Assembly: GCA_020746105.1 (NCBI GenBank)
Contig: CM036618.1
Location: 14,677,001-14,741,000 of the forward strand
Direction of reading: 5' to 3'
DNA from: Trogon surrucura
Lineage: Eukaryota > Chordata > Aves > Trogoniformes > Trogonidae
DNA length: 64,000 bases
Shown: positions 1 to 12,707 of the stretch, one piece after another
How the letters are laid out: each line of letters starts with the position of its first letter
Numbering within the stretch: position 1 is the stretch's first letter
Notes under the pieces: generated by a model
Seen by the model: only the letters and a program-made list of their open reading frames with translations
What the model was told of the DNA's origin: nothing
Database searches by the model: none
Made by a program: the position numbers and the translations under genes

Positions 1-224
1 GGTAGATAATAGCTTTCAGCCTTGGCTGTAGGAGGCAGAAAAAGAACCCATATTTGACACAAACCTTGTGAGACTCATTACACTTGAGAAATAGGTAAGA
101 TCAGATCACTTTTATTTTCTCCCATAACCTGGTACATCAACACGTGTATAACTTTACGACATGAAACTCGCATCCATCACGTGATTTGCCTTTGACTCGT
201 GATGTTTTAGGAATTAATTGGATG

Positions 225-405
225 CATTGCATACGCTGCTGGCTCGTGTTGCTCGATGCCCACCAGGACCCCCAAGACTCTTTCCACAGAGCTGCTGCCC
301 AGCCTGGCTGTCCCCACCTGGACTGTTCTGGGTGCAGCGTGGCTGTTCAGTTTTGGGCAATTCTTGTTGGCCCAATCTTCCAGACTGGTCTCTCCGTGTA
401 ATCAG
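225..405 (-). mobile_element. CR1 LINE fragment (ORF2 C-terminal region)
   Basis: The + strand shows the reverse complement of the CR1 ORF2 stretch that encodes the LGVLVD/MSQQ region: a ...CTGCTGGCTCGTGTTG... block followed by CCCACCAGGACCCCCAAG. It is old and diverged, without 3' tail or open frame. Confidence 0.65.
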
Positions 406-1103
406 TTAATAATTTCTGTTTCCTGAAGTGGTTAGTTTTTTAGAAGCAAGAAGCCATGCAGTAAAAAAACTTAAGAACCGTGCTAGGTAAGCACAAACCT
501 TTCAGAGCTAATTGTATAAAAGTCTGTATACAATACTGAAGTGTAAAATTCTCTGTATATAGTATTTCTTATTTAGCTAAGTTCATACTTAGCGATGGCA
601 AAAGCTGTGTTTGTAGGAACATACATAAAAATTATAATTCCTCCTGTAGAGTGCAGTTGTAAGAGACCTTTTGAAACATATTTAAAAACTATTCTAATTT
701 TCCTGTCAGTTCAAACTAAATGCAACAGATGAGAACCCTTTGTTTTCATTGACTGTTGTGTGTTAGGTAACTAATGTGTGATTTAAACAGAAGAGACATA
801 TTGGTTTGTCCGTTAGGTACCAGTCATTGAAATTCAGAGTTCTTCACAAATGTCCAAGAAAACAAATGAGTGATCGACTACTTCGGCTACTTTTTTTTTC
901 CCCGTTTTTTTCTCTGATGTCAAATGCTAGTCTACAAGTTGATAGTAGAAAAAAAAACAAGTTGATGGCCTTATCGACTGATTAAGTTTACTTATTTTGT
1001 TAATTAGCAAACAAGGAGAATAGCATAATAAAATAGTACGCTGAAAACTGTGTACCTTTCACAATCCTTCATGGTGCGTTAGTGAAACAAGAACACTGCA
1101 TAA

Positions 1104-1298
1104 TTCGGTAGTTACATGACTTCTCAAAACGAAAAAGAGAGATTTGTATATGAGCTTCCAGCACAGCATTTATTAAGCAAGTTTCTTGCACAAGTTAATG
1201 CCTCAGATGCAAAGGCCTTCAAAAGCAACCCTGTTCTAGAGACGGATGTTGAAGCACAATTGAAAGGCTTAGTCAGGTTGCTGGGTAATCCTGGGTGA
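1104..1298 (+). other. Unassigned short ORF of coding-like composition
   Basis: A 60-codon frame starts with ATG at 1116 and ends TGA at 1296. It reads like protein rather than AT-rich noise, for example HLLSKFLAQVNASDAKAF and LETDVEAQLKGLVRLLG. I do not recognise the family. A GTAATC donor-like site at 1285 would leave phase 1, which does not fit the phase-0 start of the NBAS exon at 15239, so it is probably not an NBAS exon. A processed-pseudogene or transposon remnant is as likely as chance. Confidence 0.25.
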
Positions 1299-1424
1299 AG
1301 CAGGGTCAAAAAGTAGACGTGAGGAATTACATCTCTTAAGCACGTGCTCAGACTGCTGTGTCAGCCTGTCTGCGTCGTCGTAGACATCAATTTCTCTAGT
1401 GTCACTACGGGTGGGTGTTGTGCT

Positions 1425-1525
1425 GAGGGACATGGCTTAGTGGTGTTGATAGGACTGGGACAAAGGTTGGACTTGACCATCAGGAAGGTCTCTACCAACT
1501 GAAACTGTTCTGTGATTCTATGATC
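1425..1525 (+). mobile_element. CR1 LINE 3' end fragment
   Basis: A sense-orientation CR1 3' end: GACATGGCTTAGTGG, then GGTTGGACTTGACC, then the terminal TTCTGTGATTCTATGATC octamer-type tail. About 100 bases, 5'-truncated. Confidence 0.75.
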
Positions 1526-2659
1526 TTTATTAATTTAGTCATCCTTTCTTATCTAAAGTAGCAAAAAAAAATTAAAATCACATTTTAAAAATTAAAAACA
1601 AGGAATGGCGGCGTGTGGATAGAATGCTCTCTTTGGATTGTAGAAGGATGTGGTGGTTTGCTTAGGTTTTTTCAATGATTTTTTTTTTTTTTTAGTTTTA
1701 AATATTTCAAAAAAGAATCAGTTATCTTACTTCCAGATTGTTTTATCCTTGCTTGCTTGACATTTCTTGCATGCTTAGAGGATCCCTCTTTTCCTTTACC
1801 ATTCCTTGGTACAAAAAGGGATGACAGATATTGTCTATGGATTTCTATTGAGTAAAGATAACTTTAATGATATTGCAGTGTTTGATTACCAGAAAATGTG
1901 TGAAAGCCACCCTCAGCATGTCTACTAATCCTCTTAGTCAGACTTTGCATACATCAAGGAGGGACTTAATATTTAATTATGCTGGGTGCTGTAAGTAGTG
2001 GTCCCACAAATCAATGTGCTGCTGGGAAAAAGGCCAGCTCTTACAAAATTAAAAATGTACTTTATGGAAGCAGCTACCTATCAAACAGTCAGAAACACAG
2101 CAATTTCCAGTTCTCTAATGATTAGTTAACAAAATTAAAAATTCAGGGGTCTTCATTTTTCAAAGGCTTGAGAGTCTTTAATTCACATTCCAGTAGCATC
2201 CCACGCTACCGGAGGGAGGAGACATGCGTTGTTTTAATCCCCTTGATGAATTTTATCTGAGCTCTTCAGGTTCTGTAATTTTCTAGTTAACTGGTGCATG
2301 AAAAATATGGGTCAAAATACTGACTTTTTATATATTAAAAAGAAAAAAAATGGTGTGGAGGAGAGAAAACCGTGATTCAGAACGTTCATTTCCATGTAAT
2401 ATATAAAAATACAGTCTTCAATGAGTCAGAGCACTCTCTGTCATCTGTTACGTGTCAACTAACAGGTTATGTATGTGTGCATGTTTCAGTTCTGTGACCA
2501 GTTACAAGGTGTAAGTTACAATGATAAATGTTAGGGGTTTGCCCCAGGAAATAATAGTGGCACTAACAAAGCTTCTGTAGGTAAATCAAGGGTTAGTTTG
2601 AGATAATAAGCTTCTCTTGAAGCTTCTATAAGGCACACCTCATCTTAAAAGGATTGTTT

Positions 2660-2745
2660 AATTATTATGCAAATGCAAAATGTAATTACTATTTGCATGC
2701 CACTTAAATGCAAATAACTTTGTAATTTAGGAAGGTAATCTCGTT
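2660..2745. promoter_or_regulatory. Cluster of octamer (POU) motifs in an NBAS intron
   Basis: Two perfect ATGCAAAT octamers (2667-2674 and 2708-2715) and one inverted ATTTGCAT (2691-2698) lie within 50 bases, with nearby TAATTA-type homeodomain cores. POU-domain factors bind this octamer. Enhancer function is an inference from motif density only. Confidence 0.3.
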
Positions 2746-3754
2746 TAGCCTTTCCCCTCATGTTGTTATGCTATGTTTTTTTCATGATCTTGGGATATAC
2801 AGAGCTGCTGACAGCTGAGCATTTATGAAAGTGGAAAGGGATATCTAGTATGAATTTAAGGTTTTAACTTTAGGCACCTGTCTTAGTTTATCTTTTTTTG
2901 GTTTAACCCTAATTTTAGCTTTGAAAAATTACCAGAATAATTTGTATTGTATATATCCCACACACATTTGCCATTCCTTCATATAGGCAATTTATGTAGG
3001 CCATATGCAAGTTTTTTGTGTCTTAGCAATTTTAGTAATGTTACATTAACATAAGGACTTTCTGAGAACTTGGGTATGGGTGTCAAGCCTCCATTGCTTT
3101 TTTGCTCCTTATCCGTAAATGTATGAAAAATATATGTTGGCATGATTTTTCTTCACGTGACTTCATAAAAAAGGTCTCAATGGGAATAAATCAATGTCCA
3201 GAGATTTTCAACTTTTTTGCATTGCTTCTACTTGTGTCAGAGAGATTTAAACATAAAGATTTAGAAAACACAGTGAGATTTAAGAATTCCCAAGCCATTT
3301 CGCTCAAGTTGTTTATCAGGTAGCAATGACCTGTGTTTAGCTTGATCTGGCAAAATACAAGTGAAAGAGCTGTAGCTGTTTGATCCTCAGCCATCTTTTA
3401 TTTGTGAAAAATGCTTAATTAGAAGCAAGATTTATGGTCCTATCAACTTTGAGTAAATTTGTTATGATGTTGTTTGTAATTCTGGAGACATTGTTTCTCT
3501 ACTGGTAATGCATAAAAATTAAATTCAAGAAATTTAATTTAAGTTTTAATTAATATTTTAAACAACTAATTTCCGTTCCTTGAAGCTGCAATTTATCCAT
3601 ATGAGAACATGCGAGATGCATTTCTTTCTGGGACCATAAATTATAGCTCGTATGATTAATTAAATACTTTACGTTGCAAATGAAACATTCTCCATTAACT
3701 GCGCAAGTAAAAAGGATCAGGCAAAGTAAGGAGGAAAGCAGAATAGCCTGAGTG

Positions 3755-3830
3755 GACGTGACAGTTTTGAATGCGAGCCCTGGGTGCGGCAGCGTTCTGT
3801 GGCGGCGGGAGCTGCTTCGGCGGCAGATAA
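3755..3830. other. Small CpG-rich patch in AT-rich intron
   Basis: About 75 bases with a high local count of CG dinucleotides (GTGCGGCAGCG, GGCGGCGGGAG, CTTCGGCGGCAG) end in AGATAAG, a GATA-type site. The surroundings have almost no CpG. It could be a remnant of a GC-rich repeat, a retained unmethylated regulatory site or a small promoter; no ORF goes with it. Confidence 0.3.
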
Positions 3831-4622
3831 GAGTGGGGATAATTCACTTTCTGCAGTAGGTCTTTTGTAATGAAGGTCTAAGTGGAGAATGGTTTAAACA
3901 TTGCATATTCTGCTTTCATCTCAGTTTCAGAAAAATTAAGAGCTCATTAGTGATGTATTCAGGGTTCTGTTGCTGTGTTGCAAAGAAATCGGTGGGTGAA
4001 CTGTGATTCAGCCTTGGGTGTCTCTTGCTAAATTCTTTGGCGTGGGTACACCGCGCAGCATTGAGTGCAAACCAAGCTGAAACTGTAGCAAGATTTTTTT
4101 TTTTTGCCTCTTTATGGGTTTTGGTATGTGTTTTTATTCTATGTTTTATAGGACAGTAAAATCCAAAGACCCTGCTCAGTTTTATGCCCTTCATCTTTTT
4201 TTTTTTCTTACTTTGTTGTTTACTCAGTCTAAGTAAACAATTCCAGTCATGTTATTTCACCCGCAGTGTTTTCCATCTGTGTATCTATTCTTCCCTCTAT
4301 TTCAAAGCCCACTGTGACATGCAATATATCTCCTGAAAAGGAGGTAATGGAGAAGTGAATGTGCTGTCCTTGTGGAAATTAACAGTCCATGCTTATACAT
4401 CCCAGCCCCTTGGTTGCTCTCTTGACGTCAGCTGTGTACCTTAACTGGAGGTCTCTGCATTGCATTCAGTGAGGCTCAGGCTCCTGTCTTAACTTGATGA
4501 GGCTAATTTAGCATATTTTAAAATGTGATAGCTTTTCCATTGTTACATTTTATTTGCTGTCGTGTGCTCATTTACTTACCCTAGACTGTTTTTAAAGTCG
4601 GTTGGAGTTTTCTGTCTACAGG

Positions 4623-4682
4623 GTCCTTGATGACAGCTCATTTGTGCAGTTTATCCTTGATGCTAGCTCATTTGTGCACTTT
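4623..4682 (+). repeat. Two-copy imperfect tandem duplication, 30-bp unit
   Basis: TCCTTGATGACAGCTCATTT is followed 30 bases on by TCCTTGATGCTAGCTCATTT, each continuing TGTGCA(G/C)TTTA. The copies differ at three positions. Confidence 0.8.
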
Positions 4683-4703
4683 ATCTGTTCAATGCCTGCA
4701 GTC

Positions 4704-5460
4704 ATAAAATCATACAATTGCTTAGGTTGAAAAAGACCTTTAAGATCATTGAGTCCAACTGTTAACATAGCATTTACCAAGTTCACCACTAAAACACGTC
4801 CCTTGTATCTGCATGTCTAATATACTTCCAGGAATAGTGTCTCAACCACTTCCCTGGGCAGCCTTCTCCAATGCTTGACAAACCTTTCTGTGAAGAAATT
4901 TTTTTCTAACATTCAATCTAAACCTCCTCTGGTGCAATTTGAGGCCATTCTTCTTGTCCTGTTGCTAGTAACTTGGGAGAAGAGACCAACACCCACCTCA
5001 CTACAATCTCCTTTCAGGTAGTTATAGAGAGTGATAAGGTCTCCCCTCAGCCTCCTTTTCTCCAGGCTGAACAACCCCAGTTCCCACAGCCACTCCTCCT
5101 AAGACTTGTGCTCTAGACCCTTCGCCAGCTTTGTTGCCCTTCTCTGGACACGCTCCAGCACCTCAGTGTCTGTCTTGTAGTGAGGGGCCCAAAACTCCAA
5201 ACAGAATTTGAGATGTGGCCTCACCAGTACGGAGTCCAGGAGCATGATCACTTCCCTGGTCCTGATGGCCATGCTATTTTTGATACAGGCCAAGCTGTTG
5301 GCCTTCTTGGCCACCTGGGCACACTGCTGGCTCATGTTCAGCCAGCTGCTCACCAACACCCCCAGATCCTTTTCTGCTGGACATTTTTCCAGCTGCTCTT
5401 GCCAAAGCCTGAGATGCTGCCTGGGGTGGTTGTGACCAAAGTACAGGACCTGCATCTTTT
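4704..5460 (-). mobile_element. CR1 LINE, 3' portion with partial ORF2
   Basis: The + strand starts with a degenerate CR1 tail (ATAAAATCATACAATTGCTTAGG) and the TTTAAGATCATTGAGTCCAAC block. It continues through the reverse complement of the ORF2 C-terminal coding region. On the minus strand a 118-codon open stretch (5455-5099) encodes CR1 ORF2 signatures [19 protein letters not shown] and [18 protein letters not shown]. Old and inactive; no RT core present. Confidence 0.85.
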
Positions 5461-5521
5461 ACTTTTTCAGTTTAGTCCATCTGCAGGATGATTTTTGGAA
5501 AGATTAATTTTGACAAGGTTT

Positions 5522-5586
5522 CATGAAAACAGCTTTAAAAAGTATTTTTCATTTACATGAAAACATCTTTAAAAAATATTTTTCCT
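5522..5586 (+). repeat. Imperfect tandem duplication, about 34-bp unit
   Basis: ATGAAAACAGCTTTAAAAAG followed by TATTTTTCATTTAC is repeated as ATGAAAACATCTTTAAAAAA followed by TATTTTTCC. It lies just beyond the end of the CR1 at 4704-5460. Confidence 0.7.
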
Positions 5587-8329
5587 CTGTTGGCAAGAAT
5601 TGCAGACCTTGGTTATCAAGACAGCAGCTATACATGGAGCTGAATACTGGGAGCTTGCACATGCACTTCTGCTTGATGGTGGTGATGATTAGAAAAGGTA
5701 AATTTAAAAGCCACTTGCGTAAGGTAGGGAGGGAAATGGCATATGCTAATCTAACAGCTTAAAGTTAGAAGTAGTATTTAAGGATCAAAATCTTGTAATT
5801 TCTAGACTGTGTCTTCCAACACTTCTGTTCTAAGTGTAGATGATTTGTTTTTCATAGTCTGCATATAAAACAGTGATTAGTAGCTTGCACGTACAAGTAA
5901 AATGACTTGTTTTTAAAATCCATCATGTTTCACAGGTGTTAATTTTAGTCATGACTTAATAGGCCCAAATTTCTACCTATTAAATGACACCTAGTTAATA
6001 TATATTTTAAATTACATATATGTTAATCCTTTTTTCTGTTAGTTCTAGCTAATTAGTTATATAAATCTTTCGAATACATTTTTTCTTTATTTGCCCTTAT
6101 CTCTCTATCAAAATCTATGTACAGTCTTCAGAGGTTTTCTCTGTGCTCAAACGTATTTGCAGATTATAATATAGTCTCCTGTAGAATACAAATGAATGGA
6201 TTTTATTTTCTGCACGAGCTACGCATTTTTATGCATTAGGCAACGCATTTGTGTTTATTGAATCTATATGAATTTCTTAGTGTAAGTGAGCTGCATATCA
6301 AGCAGATAAGGAATTAAACTATATAAATTGGTTCAGAAGAAAAAAGTTCTTGGGTATTTGTACAAGACAGGCAACTCAACATGTGGCTGAGCCTTTGTTT
6401 AATTCATCACAAATAGGCTTCCAGTTGATTTGTTTTTAAATCGGAATCCCATAACTTGCTTCTCCTGTTCACTGGCTTCAGTTTGAGCAGGATTTGACCT
6501 GTGAGATTATGTGCATCCCTTTAGCATTTGTGTGCAGCAGGCTTTCATATGTGCTCAACACTCACGTATATAATAATCTTTAATGTGTGAAGTCCAGCTT
6601 TGAGGAAAGGTCAAGAAAGCCTGACCTCAGGGTTCTTCCTCCTTTGGGGTTAAAGATACAGGTTGTGAACACTGAGTTTGTCATGCAAACCCCTTGACTT
6701 CAGTTTTATTTTTGTGCTGTTTGCTCTAAGATTGTTGATTTGAGAGCAGATACTTCCCTCTGGTCTATGCGGCAGGGGTGTTTTTTTCCAAAGTCTAGGT
6801 CACAGCAGCCCGTGTCCTCTTTGTGAGTTCAGACCTTGGACTTGCTCCGATGTGAACTCCTGCCTCTGTGTTGGGGTTCAGTTCAAATGGAGGGGAGGAG
6901 TGAGGTGGGCCTTTGCATCGCTGTCTCAGGTTGTGTTCACCCTAGTAATGGAAACCAACTGTACTTTGAATGTGGGAGGGGATTTATCTTCTGTTTGTTG
7001 GTTTTTTAAGTGGATATTTGTTAATAGAATCATGGAATAAAGCTGTTGCTTTTTATTAACTGGGATAGCTCCATAAGCATAGCTTGAAAAAATGCTTCTT
7101 CCAAGCAAGGGAATTTATTCTGCAGTGCAGATCATGTTTTTCCTACCGTGTTTCTTCGTAAAATTGAACTAAATTCCATCAATATATGGGAGCTTTTGTG
7201 AGTCCAGTGGAAGAGTTTTTTAAAGTTACTGTCTCTCAGCTGTGAGTTCCTGCTGTGTGAGTTTCCATTTACTAAGATCCACAATGGACTGAAAGTAGGA
7301 TTACCCACATGTGAATCTGGACAGATGAAGAAATTAAAATGAAAAAGCGATTTTTAAAACTTGCAGGTTCCTCTGCCGTGAGGGCGCTAAATATTTAGAA
7401 TACATTTCTGAGATGGTAAAACTCACCTATGCTCAAGAAAAAATGAACTTCTCAAATAACACATATTGGCATGTGAAATTTTTTAATGGAACTTGGGGCA
7501 TGGTAAATCTTTGAATTTTTCAGGTTTACAATTTGTGTGTATGTGCTCCACAAATTGTCCAACAGTGGTGTGAGTAAACTTACACTTTTACAATGTGAAC
7601 CACAGCTTTCCGTGGGTTTTCTCAAAAGTAAAAGTTCTTACCAACTTACAGAAAAGGCTTTCCAAAAATAGGAAGTCCACGCAGTCGAATCCGTGGGTGA
7701 ATGCTTAGTAAGGAATCGGATTATGTCAGTGCCTCGTCATAATCATTTGGCAGTATTCCTTTTTCTAGGACAATTTTTGATTTAATTCTAAAACACAGAG
7801 AATATTTGGAGGTATGTAAAACCTAGTGCTGTGTAAAAATGTTCTTTAAACTTTATTTCATAATTGCCTTTAGCTTTGTACACATGTCACATACGGAAAA
7901 TTACGAGCTTACTTGAGTCCTTGTGTTCCCTCAATGCTACTTGGAAGCTTCATATAATGGAATATTGTGAGCCTGGTGTGTTTTTGTAATGTAAATTTTA
8001 ATTAGCGTGTAAGTATATAAAAATGTCACTACTGATTCAGATCAAGGTCCAGTCCAGCCAAGTATTACATGTCTAACAGTGATCAAAAAAGAGACAGGGA
8101 AGGAAGAGTAGGAAACAGAAAGCATATATGAAATTTACTCCAATGTTATCATCATTTTTGTGTAGTCAGAAGAGTTTAATTGGGAATAGGAACTGGCAAA
8201 AATTCTGTGTAGACAAGTTGTAAATTCAAGTCTTACCATGGTGAGATCTAGGAAGTGTGTTGTTACTACTCTTCCCAGCCTGGCCCTGTTGTGTTTTTGA
8301 GAATTTTCCTCTCAGTCACAACTTAAAAG

Positions 8330-8348
8330 TTTTTTTTTTAAAAAAAAA
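8330..8348. repeat. T10/A9 self-complementary tract
   Basis: An uninterrupted T run joins directly to an A run, a perfect low-complexity hairpin. Confidence 0.9.
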
Positions 8349-8682
8349 CACACTCTGATTTAGAAATAATGGGATGATGCTAGTGTGTTGGGGACGACAG
8401 CGCTTGTGGTTTTACCTTTAAAAAGGTTCTGTTGATCTGGGATATGAAAATCTTGAATAAGAAGCTTCAGTGTGTCCTTGGGGTTTTGCCGTGTTTCACC
8501 AGTGTATGGCACGTCTAAGGTCAGGGCTGACAGCATCCTGAAACAGTTTCTGTTTTCTTTTCACATTTGTGTTTGTATTGTAATTAACTTTTGAATATAT
8601 ATTCGACTTAGTTTGTAATTTTTATGTGTCCTTTATAACCAGCTTTTAGCTTTGCAGCCTTGTGCTGGAAAAGTGAAGCATT

Positions 8683-8850
8683 TGGACCAGACTGCCCAGG
8701 GAAATGGTGGAGTCACCATCCCTGGCGGTGTTCAAAAAACATGCAGGAATTTTGGGACATGGTTTAGTGGTCATGGATGTGTTGGGTTGACAGTTGAATT
8801 TGATGATCTTCTAGGTCTTTTCCAGCTTTAATGATTATATGGTTCTAGGG
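8683..8850 (+). mobile_element. CR1 LINE 3' end fragment
   Basis: Sense CR1: CAGACTGCCCAGGGAAATGG (end of ORF2), CATCCCTGGCGGTGTTCAA, GACATGGTTTAGTGG, then TTTGATGATCTTCTAGGTC and a decayed ATTATATGGTTCTAG tail. Confidence 0.85.
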
Positions 8851-11607
8851 AAGTAAGTCTCAGTAACTTATGTTTGTGCAGGCTTTTCAGTAGCCGCACA
8901 GACACCAGCAGAATAGGGAAGGATGGATTCCAGGTTGGCCCACAAAACAAAAAGATTAGTTTTTCTCAGTGATCAACCCTATCTGGCTGCTGATTTACAT
9001 CGTTAGATTGTAAACTTCATAAGGCAAATTGTTGTATTTTGTGCTGTGAACAACACGCCAAGATGGCAGTTACAGGAATTCTGTCAAAATATTATCAGTC
9101 CTTCCAGTCATTGTTTATAAAGCGTGTTAAGCCTTGTCTAATGAGTGGAAGCAAGTTTTAGCATCAACATTTCCTATCTCAAGTTGAGTAAAACCTTTCA
9201 TACCAGATCTACTTATTATTTTAAAATGCAGCATAGATGAGTTCTCTACCACTAGAGCTTAGGCAGGAGTCAGCAGGGGAGATAAACAGAAGTGTAATGT
9301 ATTTTATGAAGAAGTCCTGACAAACAGAAAACGTATCCTAGCAATAAGGGACTATTCAAATGCTTGCTTAGTGTTTCTATTTTCAGTGCCATATTCATTC
9401 AAATTTATGTTACAATGATGAACATATTTTGAAATATTTACATTTACAAGCTAGTGGATGCAATAAAATTAATTTTATAATCATGTAAATCAATAGGGTT
9501 TTTTGTTGCAGCTCTTAGAAACCACAGATGTCTGTGCCTTTAATATAGGGAGTTGGTTTTAAACATGGATGTAGCTTTTCTCAATAAACCAGCAATCATA
9601 ATGAAGGAAAATATTTTTCTTCTGAATTCTACATCTTGATTCTTTGATCACAAACACCCCTATCAATTATTTCCTTATAACATTAGTAGTGAAAAAAATA
9701 GTTGATGAAAACCAAGGCTCTGCCATGCACGTAGGGAGTAAGTGTAATTCACAGTGTTGGGCAGAGGGAGGTGGAGGTCGGTCTGCGTTAGTTTTCCTGC
9801 TCGCCATCTTCATATGCAAATAGGCAGTGTTTTGTGTTTTATCTCAGGGGAAAGAGGGGACTGGAATGTCTGGATCTTTTTATTGGCATTTCCATTTCTA
9901 AAACAAAGCTCTCTGTAGGTTATTAGCCAAGTTGATCAGCAGCAGATTCTCAATTTATAGAGCTTTAGCAATAAAGCATTTACAACTCTATCAACTGTCT
10001 GTGTTCTTTAGGATCAGGAAAAGATCATATAACGGCTATCGACGCCTCAGGGACACAATTTAGGTGCAACAACATCCCACTGTTGCTGTTAATAATAATT
10101 TTAAACGAACTTCAAGAGTAAGATAATGTACTCAGCTAAACAACTGATACGACAGACTGCCAAACCAAAGGATTTCTTTAGCAGTCATGTGATGTTCACA
10201 GCTTTATTTAACCTTATCAGTCTTCAGGTTTGTGATCTTTTAGTTTTTATATTAAGCGCTAGGTTTCTAAAAGGTACAGAACAAACTTTTCAGGGAACTT
10301 TTCATATTTGAACTTCTTCATGTGTGTCTTGTGGTATCTATAAAGCAACAACAATTCCGTGGAACAAGATGACGAGTCAAAACTTTGCACAATGCAATTT
10401 GGTAAACATTTTGGGGTTTCATTTGAGGAGGGACTGTAAGGGCATAAAGTTTTTATTTCAGCACTGGGTATAAAGAGGAGGCTTTCCAAGTTTGCTCGGG
10501 ATGGCTGAAGTCAGGGTATGCTTGTGCTCACATAATGTACTGGCATGCCGTTGCTGCTGGCGATGCAGTCTGCACTCCCGTTCAGAAATGTGGTTAATTT
10601 TCTGTCTTGGTCAGTATTTGAAGAATTTGAATTGATTTTTGTATTTATTAAGCAGAGATAGTATGGGATGAGTCAGAACTCCTTTATGGGCCATCCTAAC
10701 CACTGCTACCTAGTAGTAGGAGAAAGTGGGAAAAGATATAAAAGCAAAGCAAAGTGATTAGGAAGAGAAGATATGATTAAGAGGAATTTACACTGCTTTA
10801 GGCAGCTGGTAGTATCTAGTGCCGTTCTAAGCAACACTTAGTGCTGTTTGTGTAACCTGTATTTTCCTTTGTGAATTTCCTATGTGTTTTTTAAGAAACT
10901 TTAGCATATGCAAATATTTACATATTCTTGATTTTAAACATACATAGTCCCTCAATAATGGAATTCTGTATTTGAACAGTTTAACACAAGGTTTGTTTTT
11001 ACTTAATTTGTATTTTGTTTTATAATCTATCATGAGTATCAATTCTAAAATTAATTTCCCTAATAGACTTGCCCACTGTGGTAAATATTAGTGCAGCCTT
11101 TTATTTTAGCACAAAACATGAAGTCAGCTGTGGTCTGATGCCAAAGAGAAGGCATGAAACTAGGGAAAATCAAGACAAAATTGAGCAGATCAGCTCTTAA
11201 AACTGATAGTCCTTGCTTTATTTTTCCTTGCTTTTGCTTTTTACTTTATTCATATCCCTTTAGGATCATGTGAAGTTCAAGCATGTTCCTTACTGCCTGG
11301 CCACTATCCTCGTTACTCTGCTTAGTGACAGATTCTTCTTTACAGGTACTTGTGCTATCAGGGCTCTGAGGAATTCATGGCAGGTTGTCTTTGCATAGTC
11401 TTTGAGTTGTTTGGAGGGACAGTTTTGTTTTTAGCTTAAGGAAAAAAAAAAAAGGCGAGGCAGAGAAACTGAGTTATATTGTTGCATTACCATGATTTTA
11501 AAGGTGATCATACTGGTATTTTATTTTTTAGTAGCCCTCACAATGAATAATGTATCTGTTTTTCGTATATGGTAGTTGAGCTTGTATGTTGGGAGATACG
11601 CTGTGTG

Positions 11608-11706
11608 ATATGTGTGACCTACTGTAGATGATCCTGCTCTGGCAGGGGGCTGGACTAGATGATCTTTTGAGAGTCCCTCCAGCCTCTAACATTCTGTGAC
11701 TCTGTT
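11608..11706 (+). mobile_element. CR1 LINE 3' UTR fragment
   Basis: A sense CR1 3' UTR with GATCCTGCTCTGGCAGGGGG, GGACTAGATGATC, CCCTCCAGCCTCTAACATTC and a TGTGACTCTG tail. Confidence 0.85.
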
Positions 11707-11998
11707 GTAGAAATGTGGTGTTTGGAGTTGTCTGAATATAATATCCAGTCACTACGAAGACAGTGTTTAATTAAAAGTGAATTTTTTAATCTTTTTTCTG
11801 TGTTACTACAACAAAACAAAAGGCTTGACAAACTTCAGCAACTTCATCTCAGCTAACTTCCACCTGTCATCAGATGAAATTTCTACTTTTTCTTAACCCA
11901 GAGCATGCTCTGTTTCTGCTGTGAGGTGGCTGCTTCCTCAGCATGCTCTTCCTCAGCTTCAGAAACGAAAGACAATACATAGGAGAACTCATGTTCTC

Positions 11999-12034
11999 TG
12001 TGTGTGTGTGTATATGTATGCACACATATATATA
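11999..12034. repeat. TG/TA dinucleotide microsatellite
   Basis: (TG)n changes to TATATG, CACACA and (TA)n over about 36 bases. Confidence 0.9.
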
Positions 12035-12666
12035 GTAAGAATATGTTAAAAACCCTCATTCCAGTGTGCTGCTTCAAGGTTTTGTTTTCTTGTAGCGCAG
12101 TACTTTAACTGTTTTAATTGTTTACTTGTAACTTCCATTTCCGGAGAATTATAAGGAAAGAATGGAGACAGGGCAAGATATCTTGTCATTCAAACTACAG
12201 AGCAGTGTGAAAACTATTCAAGTTGATTTACTTTATAGCAGATAACACTTCTACTGGTGTTTAACTTAGAACAGACTCTTCTGTTTTATACAAATAACAG
12301 TATCTTGAAATGAACTTTAAAAAAGCTTTATTTTTGTCTGTGTTTCTGGTACACAGCATTGATCGTCTCAGTAGGACTTTTTCCAGTGATGCTAATGGAC
12401 AAATCATGCATCAGTTTCAGTCATCTTGATTTGTAAAGTCACAGTTTTAGACATAGTGCAATCTTAGTGAAACCAGTGGGACTGCTTATCAACGTGTAAT
12501 GTGAAGTGTGGACACAATCTTTGCAGTATCAGCATGTATCTGATGATGTTTTCAACTGAGAAATACTTTGAAAGATATTCCTGATGCAGTCAGTGGTGTG
12601 ACCATTGTCACACACAGTCAGGCATTCTTGCTGCTAAAGCATGGGTTTACATTTGAATCTCAGCTC

Positions 12667-12669
<3 letters not shown>

Positions 12670-12707
<38 letters not shown>
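12670..12707. repeat. T27/A11 homopolymer pair
   Basis: About 27 T directly followed by about 11 A. It can fold on itself and is prone to length error in sequencing; no retropseudogene body was recognised next to it. Confidence 0.9.

Noticed and set aside
1104-1284. An additional NBAS exon
   Set aside because: The acceptor is poor, the donor-like GTAATC would leave phase 1 against a phase-0 next exon, and I do not recognise the peptide as NBAS.
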